In this document: piece by piece, positions 1 to 5,101 of the stretch
How the letters are laid out: every line of letters starts with the position of its first letter
How positions within the stretch are numbered: position 1 is the first letter of the stretch
Assembly (NCBI GenBank): GCA_050744165.1
Contig: JBOGGN010000360.1
Span: forward strand, 1-5,101
DNA: 5,101 nt
From: JBOGGN01 sp050744165
GTDB lineage: Bacteria > Actinomycetota > Acidimicrobiia > Acidimicrobiales > Palsa-688
Direction: 5' to 3'
Program-made: the position numbers and the translations under genes
The notes under the pieces: generated by a model
What the model saw: the letters and a program-made list of their open reading frames with translations, nothing else
Databases searched by the model: none
What the model was told of the DNA's origin: nothing

Positions 1-827
1 TCGTATTGCGCCTCCAGGAACGGGTTGTGGCAGTGGATCCGGCTGACGAGCCACCCCGAGGTCAGCACCGGCATGACGACCCGGCATCGGGTGCACGCCC
101 CGCTCTGGTCGACCTGAGTGGGCGAACCACAGGTCGGGCAGTGCTCAGGCCGCGCCATGGGGTCACCTCCCGATTGTGCGGAACGCTGAAACAACCACTC
201 CTCCGCCCACGGTTCCCGAGCCACCGGCGGGGCCCCCTCGCCGAGGCGCACTTCGAAAGCGACAAGCGCCGCGTCGTACCACGCGCCCGCAAAGGCATTG
301 GCCAGCGTCGCTCGACCCTCCTGCAACGCCGCCAACTGCAGGATTCCCATCGACGACGGGTTGGCCTGATGCAGCGACTGGCCGTAGGCGGCCGCCGCCG
401 CCAGTGGCTCCCAGAGATCGTCGGCCAACACGCCCCGTACGGGTCCGGGGTCGTTGCTGGACCACACCGCGACGACGGCCGCGAAGACCTGGTCCGCAAA
501 GGTCGTGAACAAACCCTGGTCGAACGCCGAGTCTCGCGCCGCGATCCCCGCCAACCCGGCGGCGAGCGACGACGAGTCGCCGGCGCCAGGAGCGCCAGGA
601 GCGGGAGGAGCGGCCAGAGCGGCTAGGGCGGCTAGGGCGGCGGGCTCGGTTCCCGGCAGCGGGCGCCCACGCTCGGGCGCCATCATCACCATCAGGGGCG
701 CCGATAAGCCCATCATCATGCCGCCCAGCGCCTCCAGGCCTGCATGGACACTGGCCGGACGCTGGCCGTCCGGGGATCCCATGGCCCCAAGTCCCTTGAC
801 GGCCCGCAACGCCTTGAACAGACCCAT
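1..827 (-). CDS. Tim44-like domain protein with C-terminal zinc ribbon (3' end beyond window)
   Basis: An uninterrupted frame of 275 codons runs from ATG (827-825) off the left edge, so the protein is incomplete at its C-terminus. Residues 1-55 form a short basic start (MGLFKALRAVKG) followed by a Met-rich hydrophobic patch (about 34-49). Residues 58-90 are a low-complexity Ala/Leu/Pro/Gly linker. Residues about 97-216 resemble a Tim44-like domain: FDQ at 102-104, EVRL at 192-195 and the terminal EWLFQRS at 210-216. A zinc ribbon follows: C230-x2-C233-x11-C245-x2-C248, then a GWLVSRI segment. The same landmarks, with identical Cys spacing, occur in the divergent gene at 1011-2198, so the two are paralogues. 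No signal peptide is visible; a membrane anchor may lie past the edge, as in the paralogue. In-frame GTG codons at 839 and 833 are alternative starts. The G-rich stretch just upstream is a weak ribosome site. Bacterial Tim44-like domains are usually membrane-associated; the actual job here is unknown. The coding frame is supported by the domain match, GC3 pattern and homology to the neighbour. Confidence 0.82.
   Translation of the reverse strand, partial: MGLFKALRAVKGLGAMGSPDGQRPASVHAGLEALGGMMMGLSAPLMVMMAPERGRPLPGTEPAALAALAALAAPPAPGAPGAGDSSSLAAGLAGIAARDSAFDQGLFTTFADQVFAAVVAVWSSNDPGPVRGVLADDLWEPLAAAAAYGQSLHQANPSSMGILQLAALQEGRATLANAFAGAWYDAALVAFEVRLGEGAPPVAREPWAEEWLFQRSAQSGGDPMARPEHCPTCGSPTQVDQSGACTRCRVVMPVLTSGWLVSRIHCHNPFLEAQY
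582..644. repeat. 9-bp imperfect tandem repeat inside the Tim44-like gene
   Basis: About seven consecutive 9-base units of the form (a/g)gcgSSagg or (a/g)gcggctag (S = c or g) can be aligned from 582 to 644. Each is three codons long, so copy-number change keeps frame. On the coding (minus) strand they encode alternating Ala-Ala-Leu and Ala-Pro-Gly triplets, which make the flexible linker ahead of the Tim44-like domain. Confidence 0.6.
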
Positions 828-859
828 GGCCACCCCCACACGACGGCCTGACGGGTGAA

Positions 860-865
860 AGCATA
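860..865 (-). promoter_or_regulatory. Candidate -10 box (TATGCT) of the minus-strand Tim44-like gene
   Basis: Read on the minus strand, TATGCT fits the actinobacterial TANNNT -10 pattern. A start point about 7 bases downstream (near 853) would give a leader of roughly 26 bases. No recognisable -35 box lies 17 bases upstream, where the sequence is an almost pure C/G run. This is a weak call based on position and pattern only. Confidence 0.3.
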
Positions 866-959
866 GGGCCGCCCCGGCCCCCCCGCCCCGGATCTCGCAA
901 CCCGTGGTCAGGTCAGCCGGTGTACTGAGCCGCTCCGATGCGATCGCACCCAGCCCCGA

Positions 960-1008
960 TCCGGAAGCCAGTCCGGAACAATACACACTCGGCTCGGTAC
1001 ACTTCCGG
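960..1008. promoter_or_regulatory. TCCGGAA repeats, candidate operator in the divergent promoter region
   Basis: TCCGGAA occurs at 960-966 and again at 972-978, a 12-base period. The inverted core TTCCGG follows at 1003-1008, just before the GTG start of the plus-strand gene. The second copy overlaps the expected -35 region (975-980) of that gene. The spacing near one helical turn and the overlap with promoter elements suggest a regulator-binding site, but the regulator is unknown. Confidence 0.35.
975..1003 (+). promoter_or_regulatory. Candidate promoter of the plus-strand Tim44-like gene, compatible with leaderless start
   Basis: A TACACT hexamer at 998-1003 fits TANNNT. It is preceded after a 17-base spacer by GGAACA (975-980), which matches the last three bases of TTGACA. 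The seven bases after the hexamer (1004-1010) lead directly to GTG at 1011. Transcription could therefore begin at or next to the start codon, giving a leaderless mRNA, an arrangement common in Actinobacteria. No Shine-Dalgarno sequence precedes the GTG, which agrees. Confidence 0.4.
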
Positions 1009-1010
1009 TT

Positions 1011-2198
1011 GTGGGCGAAGGGGACATGCAGGCCAACCTGAACGCGTGGCACGTCTCCATCCTGCGGATGGGCGACTCCGACGGCGACACCACCGACATC
1101 CAGGCCCACGACCCGGGATTCGACCAGACCAACTTCCTGGCGTGGACCGAGCAGGCCCACTTCGCCATCGTCACCGCGCTCAACAACGGTGACGTCAACA
1201 GCCTGAACCCCTACGTCGCCGACACCCTCTTCCCCCGGCTCCAGGCCCAGGCGGAGCACCACGCCTCGACGCCGAAAGGCGACCCCAACGGCCAGCACCC
1301 CACCATCGTCCGAGCCGGCAGCGACGCTTCCTTCGACACCATCGTGGTCCGCCTGCAGGAGCAGCACGGCGCAGTCGACTGGACGTTCCAGCGCTCGTCC
1401 AAGATGCAAACCACGCCCGGCGCCCTCAAGGCGACCGAGCCTGGCGTCTGCCCGGTCTGCGGCTCGCCCCGCCACCTCGACGCCAGCGGCCTCTGTGTCT
1501 ACTGCAAGACGCCCGGGCCGCCCCCGAAGTTCGACTGGTTGCTGGTCCAGCAGGAGACCGCCCCGCCCGACGTCGCCGCCATCGCCGCCCGCAAGGCCAA
1601 GCGCAGCGGCGTCGGTGTCCTCATCTTCGTGGTGGTCATCATCCTTATCGCGGTGGGCGTCCCCGTCGGCATCGCCCTTCTGGCAAACAACCACCACACC
1701 ACCGACTTCACCAACGCCAACACCAGCGGCGGCACCGCAGCCGCCGGCGCCCCGTCAGGGCCCCTGAGCCTGACGGTCGAGCTCACCCTGAGCGGCGCCG
1801 ACAACTTGAGCCCGAGCAGCCTCGACCCGAACAACCTGGCCTTGAACGGTGGTCATTTCGGCGACTGCCCGACGGCGCCGTTGCAGGCGGTCGGCCTGGA
1901 CCTCACCTTCGACAGCGGCGACCGGCTGACCGGTACCTTCGCCCTGCCTAAGGGGGCGCCGGTCGGCAAGACGGTGGATTTCGCCACTGGGGGCACCGCC
2001 ATGTTGCACCAGGTTGGCAGCAGTGGCGCCGCAACGGACGACCAGACGTGGGCCCTGGCGCCGGGCATGGGGACGGTGACTCTCAAAGCGGACTCCACCG
2101 GTGGCGGCTCCCTGACCTGGACGAACCTGCCGGCGGGAGAGCCCAACAACTCGGGCAACCACCCGATGTCGGGGACCGCCACCTGGACCTGCAGCTGA
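1011..2198 (+). CDS. Single-pass membrane protein: Tim44-like domain, zinc ribbon, TM helix, extracytoplasmic domain
   Basis: This is a 395-residue protein. Residues about 28-130 form a Tim44-like domain with FDQ at 37-39, VVRL at 112-115 and the closing DWTFQRS at 123-129. A zinc ribbon follows: C147-x2-C150-x11-C162-x2-C165. A basic stretch (RKAKR, 194-198) precedes one hydrophobic helix at about 201-225, which predicts N-inside topology: the Tim44-like and zinc-ribbon parts in the cytoplasm, the rest outside. After a Thr/Asn/Ala/Gly linker (about 226-250), residues about 250-395 are beta-rich and Ser/Thr/Gly-rich. They hold just two Cys, C286 and C394 (next to last residue), a likely disulfide. 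The chain ends TATWTCS, reminiscent of small secreted actinobacterial beta-sandwich proteins; that comparison is only an impression. GTG at 1011 is chosen from the promoter position; ATG at 1026 (residue 6), preceded by GAAGGGG at a very short spacing, is the alternative. It is divergent from, and paralogous to, the gene ending at 827. Function is unknown; a membrane-linked sensing or assembly role is a guess. Confidence 0.88.
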   Translation: MGEGDMQANLNAWHVSILRMGDSDGDTTDIQAHDPGFDQTNFLAWTEQAHFAIVTALNNGDVNSLNPYVADTLFPRLQAQAEHHASTPKGDPNGQHPTIVRAGSDASFDTIVVRLQEQHGAVDWTFQRSSKMQTTPGALKATEPGVCPVCGSPRHLDASGLCVYCKTPGPPPKFDWLLVQQETAPPDVAAIAARKAKRSGVGVLIFVVVIILIAVGVPVGIALLANNHHTTDFTNANTSGGTAAAGAPSGPLSLTVELTLSGADNLSPSSLDPNNLALNGGHFGDCPTAPLQAVGLDLTFDSGDRLTGTFALPKGAPVGKTVDFATGGTAMLHQVGSSGAATDDQTWALAPGMGTVTLKADSTGGGSLTWTNLPAGEPNNSGNHPMSGTATWTCS

Positions 2199-2228
2199 GG
2201 GCCACCCGGCGAGCGCCGGTCCTTCCCT
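2198..2228 (+). terminator. Possible terminator after the plus-strand Tim44-like gene
   Basis: CCGGC (2206-2210) and GCCGG (2215-2219) form a GC-only stem around a 4-base loop directly after the stop codon. An outer AGGG (2198-2201) / CCCT (2225-2228) pairing could extend it across an internal loop. There is no real U-tract, which is common for GC-rich actinobacterial terminators but leaves the call weak. Confidence 0.35.
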
Positions 2229-2352
2229 AGGGATGCTGGAAAAAAGGGGCCCCGCCCGACCATCGTCGTCACCGCAACCTCGCCCGTGGAGGCCACGGCC
2301 GGCGCCCTCGCCGACCTCGCCGTGGCGCTCGCCAGTGCCGGCTGCGTGTAAA

Positions 2353-2387
2353 AGTCGTACCTCTTAGTCGCACCCCCCTGATACCTT
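2353..2387 (+). promoter_or_regulatory. Candidate extended -10 promoter of the MFS gene with an upstream direct repeat
   Basis: TGATACCTT at 2379-2387 fits an extended -10 (TG-n-TANNNT), with TACCTT as the hexamer at 2382-2387. The predicted start near 2394 would leave a leader of about 64 bases. Just upstream, AGTCGTAC (2353-2360) and AGTCGCAC (2366-2373) are direct repeats 13 bases apart, matching at 7 of 8 bases and covering the -35 zone. They may be a regulator site. DHA2 exporters are often controlled by a local TetR- or MarR-type repressor, but none is in this window. Confidence 0.35.
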
Positions 2388-2445
2388 GCCGCCCAGTCAG
2401 TTTGACGGGCCAGCCGCTGCCGACCGGGGCTGCCCTCCCGATGCA

Positions 2446-2451
2446 GAAAGG
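2446..2451 (+). promoter_or_regulatory. Ribosome binding site deciding the MFS start
   Basis: GAAAGG lies 6 bases before ATG 2458. It supports that ATG over the in-frame TTG at 2386, which would add 24 Pro/Asp/Arg-rich residues not expected ahead of the first membrane helix and would overlap the candidate -10 box. Confidence 0.55.
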
Positions 2452-2457
2452 CGACCG

Positions 2458-4068
2458 ATGGAGCATCCCGAGGGCTACGAACGGCGCTGGTGGATCCTCG
2501 CCATCTTGTGCTTAAGCCTGCTGATCATCGTGATGGACAACACCATCGTCAACGTGGCGTTGCCGACACTGGTGCGCAGCCTGCACTCGACAGAGAGCCA
2601 GCTGCAGTGGACCGTCGACATCTACAGCCTGCTGTTCGCCGGCCTACTGCTCACGATGGGTACGCTCGGCGACCGCCTGGGGCGCGGCTCGGCCCTGGCC
2701 ACGGGGCTCGCCATTTTCGGCCTCGGATCTCTGGCATCGTCGTTCGCGTCGACGACCGGGACGTTGATCGTCACCCGCGGCATCACCGGCGTCGGAGCGG
2801 CGCTCATTATGCCCGCCACCCTCTCGATCCTGACCAACGTGTTCCCCGACGAAGAGCGGGCCAAGGCGATCGGCATCTGGGCGGGGATCTCGGGAATCGC
2901 GGTCGCCATCGGCCCCGTCGCTGGCGGCTTGCTATTAGTCCACTTCTGGTGGGGCTCGATCTTCCTCATCAACGTCCCCGTGTGCGCCTTCGCCCTGGTG
3001 GCGGGCCGGATGATCATCCCCAACAGCCGCGACCCCGAGGCCCGCAGGCTCGACCCGGTGGGCGCCATCTTGTCGATCATCGGGTGCGACGCCCTCGTTT
3101 ACGCCATCATCGAAGCGCCGCAAAAGGGTTGGGGGGCGCCCCTTATCGTGGCGTCCTTTGCTGTCGCCGCCGCCGTCCTGGCGGGGTTCGTCGTGTGGGA
3201 GTTGCGCAGCGACCACCCGATGCTCAACGTGCACTTCTTCCAGAACCCACGCTTCACCGCCGCCAGCACCTCCATCACACTGGCCTTCTTCGCCATGTTC
3301 GGCTCGATCTTCTTCCTCACCCAGTACCTGCAGTTCGTCCTCGGCTACAGCGCCTTGCAGGCGGGGGTCCGGCTCGTGCCCATGGCCCTCATGATGATGG
3401 TGCTGGCACCCATCGCCGGCCAGGCGGTCAAGAAGCTGGGCACCAAGGGGATGGTTGCCGGCGGGCTGGCGTTGGGGGCCGCGGGGCTGTGGTTCCTCGC
3501 CTTGACCACCACCTCGTCGGGATACGGCCACGTCCTGATCGGACTGTTGATCCTCGGCGCGGGACTGATCGTAATGATGGTCCCGGCCACTGACTCCATC
3601 ATGGGGTCGCTGCCGCTCGGCCAGGCCGGGGTCGGCTCGGCGATGAACGACACGACCCGGGAGATCGGCGGCGCCCTCGGCGTCGCCATCTTGGGAAGTA
3701 TCCTGTCATCGAAGTACGAACCCGCCATCGGGCACGCACTGGCCGGCACCGTCGGCCGGTCGGTGATCGACATGGCCAAAAACTCTGTCGGCGCCGCCAT
3801 CGGCATCGGGCAGGCGGACATCGCGCAGGGGCAGGCCAGTGTCGGCCACCACATCATCAACGCGGCCAACGCCACCTTCATCAACGCGATGGACAGCGCC
3901 ATGAAGATCGGCGCCCTGATCGCCTTTGCGGGCGCCGTGGTGTCGTTCGTCTGGCTCCCCAACCGTCCGCCCCAGGTCCCAAGCGGGCTGTCTTCTGCGG
4001 ACGAGGCGGCCGTCGACGAAGCAGCGTTGACCGTCGTCGGCGGCGAAGTGACCTCTGCCGAACTCTAA
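2458..4068 (+). CDS. DHA2-family (EmrB/QacA-type) MFS multidrug exporter, 14 TM
   Basis: This is a 536-residue inner-membrane protein, the usual length of 14-helix drug:H+ antiporters, which expel small toxic molecules or natural products using the proton gradient. The family signature MDNTIVNVALP is at residues 26-36 in helix 1, with the typical acidic D27. Motif A, G68-x-L-G-D72-R-L-G-R76, lies in the helix 2-3 loop. The antiporter motif C, GPVAGG at 152-157, is in helix 5. A long polar loop before the last helix (about residues 420-475) and a short acidic C-terminal tail are also typical. The start ATG 2458 is supported by GAAAGG upstream. Two Leu codons are TTA (residues 19 and 160), rare in such GC-rich DNA. 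The gene has its own upstream spacer and candidate promoter, and its stop lies 3 bases from the stop of the convergent gtrA-like gene. The substrate cannot be told from sequence; no adjacent regulator or biosynthetic gene is in view. Confidence 0.95.
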   Translation: MEHPEGYERRWWILAILCLSLLIIVMDNTIVNVALPTLVRSLHSTESQLQWTVDIYSLLFAGLLLTMGTLGDRLGRGSALATGLAIFGLGSLASSFASTTGTLIVTRGITGVGAALIMPATLSILTNVFPDEERAKAIGIWAGISGIAVAIGPVAGGLLLVHFWWGSIFLINVPVCAFALVAGRMIIPNSRDPEARRLDPVGAILSIIGCDALVYAIIEAPQKGWGAPLIVASFAVAAAVLAGFVVWELRSDHPMLNVHFFQNPRFTAASTSITLAFFAMFGSIFFLTQYLQFVLGYSALQAGVRLVPMALMMMVLAPIAGQAVKKLGTKGMVAGGLALGAAGLWFLALTTTSSGYGHVLIGLLILGAGLIVMMVPATDSIMGSLPLGQAGVGSAMNDTTREIGGALGVAILGSILSSKYEPAIGHALAGTVGRSVIDMAKNSVGAAIGIGQADIAQGQASVGHHIINAANATFINAMDSAMKIGALIAFAGAVVSFVWLPNRPPQVPSGLSSADEAAVDEAALTVVGGEVTSAEL

Positions 4069-4071
4069 GGC

Positions 4072-4533
4072 TCAGTCGACGATCGGCACCCGGAAGATAC
4101 GGGTCTTATACAGGTAGTAGTTCCAAATGGTGGTGATCCCGATGGCTATTGTCCGAATCACCACGACAGGCAGGTCGTGCTGCAGCAGATCGGTCAACGC
4201 CACCGTGAAGCCGAAGTTGAACCCGACCAGAGCCGAGAAGGAGACGATCTGGGCGATGACCACCCGATGGTGCGTGCGCCTGTCGCCGAAGGCCAGAAAC
4301 TTCTGCAGGATGAAGGACACCAGCAGGCCGAACCAAAAGCTGATAGCCACTGCCAGCACCGGTCCCGCACCGAGCGAGGTACAGACCAGGATCATCGCCA
4401 GCTCCAGCACGTAGGTGCTGCCGCCAACGATGATGTACCGGACGCCCTGACGCTGCCGGAGATCATCGATGACCGACCGGAGGGTCCGTGGGGTCGCGGG
4501 GGCCTCAGCGGGTCCTTCCTGGTTCACGGGCAT
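4072..4533 (-). CDS. GtrA-family small membrane protein
   Basis: The 153-residue product has a polar N-terminal stretch (1-30) and then four hydrophobic helices at about 33-54, 58-80, 91-113 and 122-141. GtrA hallmarks are the RYIIVGG entry to helix 1 (32-38), the conserved end of helix 2 (SFILQKFLAF, 73-82) and the final NYYLYKTRIF (138-147), which matches the N-(F/Y)-x-x-x-(K/R)-x-(W/I)-x-F signature. Family members such as phage GtrA are thought to flip or carry lipid-linked sugars for cell-envelope glycosylation; actinobacterial relatives act in arabinogalactan or teichoic-acid sugar transfer. No glycosyltransferase partner is visible here. ATG 4533 is chosen; the frame is open upstream to 4671, but that extension is Cys/Trp/Pro/Gly-rich and unlike the family. 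A GGAGGG sits 14 bases before the ATG, further than ideal. Convergent with the MFS gene, divergent from hen1. Confidence 0.9.
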   Translation of the reverse strand: MPVNQEGPAEAPATPRTLRSVIDDLRQRQGVRYIIVGGSTYVLELAMILVCTSLGAGPVLAVAISFWFGLLVSFILQKFLAFGDRRTHHRVVIAQIVSFSALVGFNFGFTVALTDLLQHDLPVVVIRTIAIGITTIWNYYLYKTRIFRVPIVD

Positions 4534-4683
4534 GTCGAGGCGGCTATCCCTCCGGTTGGCAGCGACAAATGGTCCCACAGAGTAGGCGGCGGGCGACGGC
4601 CCCACGGCGCACCCAACCACAGGGCCCTGGTGCGACCACAAATCGGAGGCGCACGATCGCCGGGTCCACAATCATCGCCTGCA
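4534..4683. promoter_or_regulatory. Divergent promoter region between gtrA-like gene and hen1
   Basis: For the minus strand, TACTCT (4584-4579) fits TANNNT and would start transcription near 4572. A GGAGGG (4553-4548) lies in the resulting leader. For the plus strand, CACAAT (4667-4672) is a -10-like hexamer that would start transcription only a few bases before GTG 4684. Between them lies the perfect palindrome CAGGGCCCTG (4620-4629), within a looser inverted repeat, and then GTGCG (4630-4634) / CGCAC (4650-4654). These could be operator sites; none is proven. Confidence 0.3.
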
Positions 4684-5101
4684 GTGCAGCTGACCATCTC
4701 CACCGACCACGTCCCGGCAACCGACCTCGGGTACCTGCTGCACAAGAATCCCGCCGCCCGTGCACCGCAGCGAACTTCCCTTCGGGCAGGCCACGGTGGT
4801 GTATCCCGAGGCAGATGAGCAGCGGTGCACCGCTGCCTTGCTGGTCGACGTCGATCCGATCGGCCTGCTGCGTAAGGGTCCCGGGCTCGTGGCCCGGCGC
4901 TGGCCCACTACGTCACCGACCGGCCCTACGCCGCCTCGTCCTTCCTTTCGGTGGCCATCGGCAAGTGCTTTGGCACCGCCCTCGGCGGCCGGAGCAAGGA
5001 ACGCCCCGAGCTGGCGAGCACTCCCCTTCCGCTCACCGCCCACTTGCCCGTCGTGCCCTGCCGGGGCGGCGAGGCGATGCTGCTCCGGCTGTTCGAGCCG
5101 C
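4684..5101 (+). pseudogene. hen1: Hen1 N-terminal part, two frameshifts, truncated by window end (3'-terminal RNA ribose 2'-O-methyltransferase)
   Basis: Bacterial Hen1 methylates the 2'-OH of the 3'-terminal ribose of cleaved RNA and works with the kinase-phosphatase-ligase Pnkp to repair RNAs such as tRNAs cut by ribotoxins. Its N-terminal region activates the Pnkp ligase. Here that region reads in three blocks. Block 1 (4684-4755) has the typical start VQLTIS and PATDLGYLLHKNP. Block 2 (4760-4876, next frame) has FGQATVVYPEADEQRCTAA and LVDVDPIGLLRK. Block 3 (4879-5100, first frame again) has LAHYVTDRPYAASSFLSVAI, GRSKERPELASTPLPL, LPVVPCRGGEAML and RLFEP. Together they make about 139 residues in the order known for Hen1. 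Continuous reading of frame 1 meets TGA at 4816-4818. One extra base near 4756-4760 and one missing base near 4877-4879 explain the shifts. Conservation is intact in all blocks, so sequencing error or very recent decay are both possible. The methyltransferase domain lies beyond the window. GTG 4684 is chosen from alignment with remembered Hen1 N-termini; no clear Shine-Dalgarno precedes it. Confidence 0.85.

Larger units (their letters stand above)
2199..2457. other. Intergenic spacer between the Tim44-like gene and the exporter
   Basis: This 259-base spacer holds the hairpin near 2206-2219, an A6 run followed by GGGGCCCC (2240-2253), and a perfect 6-bp inverted repeat CCGTGG-AGG-CCACGG (2284-2298). 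It also contains the exporter promoter region around 2353-2387 and about 60 bases of leader. The first 150 bases are open in the frame of the preceding gene up to TAA at 2349-2351, but I see no start, ribosome site or recognisable domain to support a gene. Confidence 0.5.

Noticed and set aside
867..892. C/G-rich run in the divergent spacer as a possible structural element or terminator
   Set aside because: It has no consistent stem-loop of useful length and sits upstream of the start codons of both genes; simple base-composition bias explains it.
62..900. Long open frames on both strands overlapping the minus-strand Tim44-like gene (for example 163-900 minus, 6-626 plus)
   Set aside because: They are Arg/Gly/Pro-rich shadow translations. 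The frame from 827 has the Tim44-like landmarks, the zinc ribbon and the matching paralogue, so it is the real one.
2240..2257. Minus-strand terminator-like sequence GGGCGGGGCCCC followed by T6
   Set aside because: No minus-strand gene ends just upstream of it; the nearest minus-strand gene ends at 4072. The stem is only 4 bp with a 3-base loop.
2199..2351. In-frame continuation of 50 codons after the TGA of the plus-strand Tim44-like gene, up to TAA at 2349, suggesting stop-codon readthrough or a broken longer gene
   Set aside because: The protein already ends naturally in a Cys-Ser tail, a hairpin follows the TGA, and the extension has no recognisable domain. Open frames of this length are common by chance in GC-rich DNA.
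2386..2457. Longer exporter start at TTG 2386
   Set aside because: It overlaps the candidate -10 box, has no ribosome site and adds 24 residues unlike DHA2 N-termini; ATG 2458 has GAAAGG at good spacing.
4534..4671. N-terminal extension of the GtrA-family protein from an upstream GTG at 4671
   Set aside because: The added 46 residues are Arg/Trp/Pro/Gly-rich, lack family similarity, and cover the region where the gtrA promoter and ribosome site would lie.
4672..5043. Minus-strand open frame of 123 codons across the hen1 region
   Set aside because: The plus strand carries clear Hen1 sequence in three blocks, so the antisense frame is a shadow.

Overview
The window is GC-rich (about two thirds G+C by eye), with third codon positions almost always G or C and GTG or ATG starts. 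This is typical of high-GC Actinobacteria. I infer an actinobacterial chromosome fragment, possibly from an uncultured or draft genome; no rRNA, tRNA, mobile element or CRISPR is visible to narrow this further.

Layout, left to right: (1) A minus-strand gene starts at 827 and runs off the left edge. It encodes a Tim44-like domain followed by a four-cysteine zinc ribbon. (2) A roughly 180-base divergent promoter region follows. (3) A plus-strand gene (1011-2198) encodes a Tim44-like domain, a zinc ribbon of identical cysteine spacing, one membrane helix and an extracytoplasmic beta-rich domain with two cysteines. Genes 1 and 3 are divergent paralogues. (4) A 259-base spacer holds a possible terminator and the promoter of the next gene. 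(5) A 14-TM DHA2-type MFS drug exporter lies at 2458-4068. (6) A small GtrA-family membrane protein lies on the minus strand (4072-4533), tail to tail with the exporter and only 3 bases from it. (7) A divergent promoter region of 150 bases follows. (8) At the right edge is the N-terminal part of bacterial Hen1, the RNA 3'-terminal 2'-O-methyltransferase of the Pnkp/Hen1 RNA-repair pair. It is cut by the window end and split over two reading frames by two compensating single-base shifts.

The genes do not form one operon: there are three separately promoted blocks, namely the Tim44-like pair, the exporter, and gtrA/hen1. The two most interesting items are the divergent Tim44-like/zinc-ribbon pair, whose function I cannot name, and the frameshifted hen1. 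The hen1 gene suggests that a pnkp partner lies just beyond the right edge.
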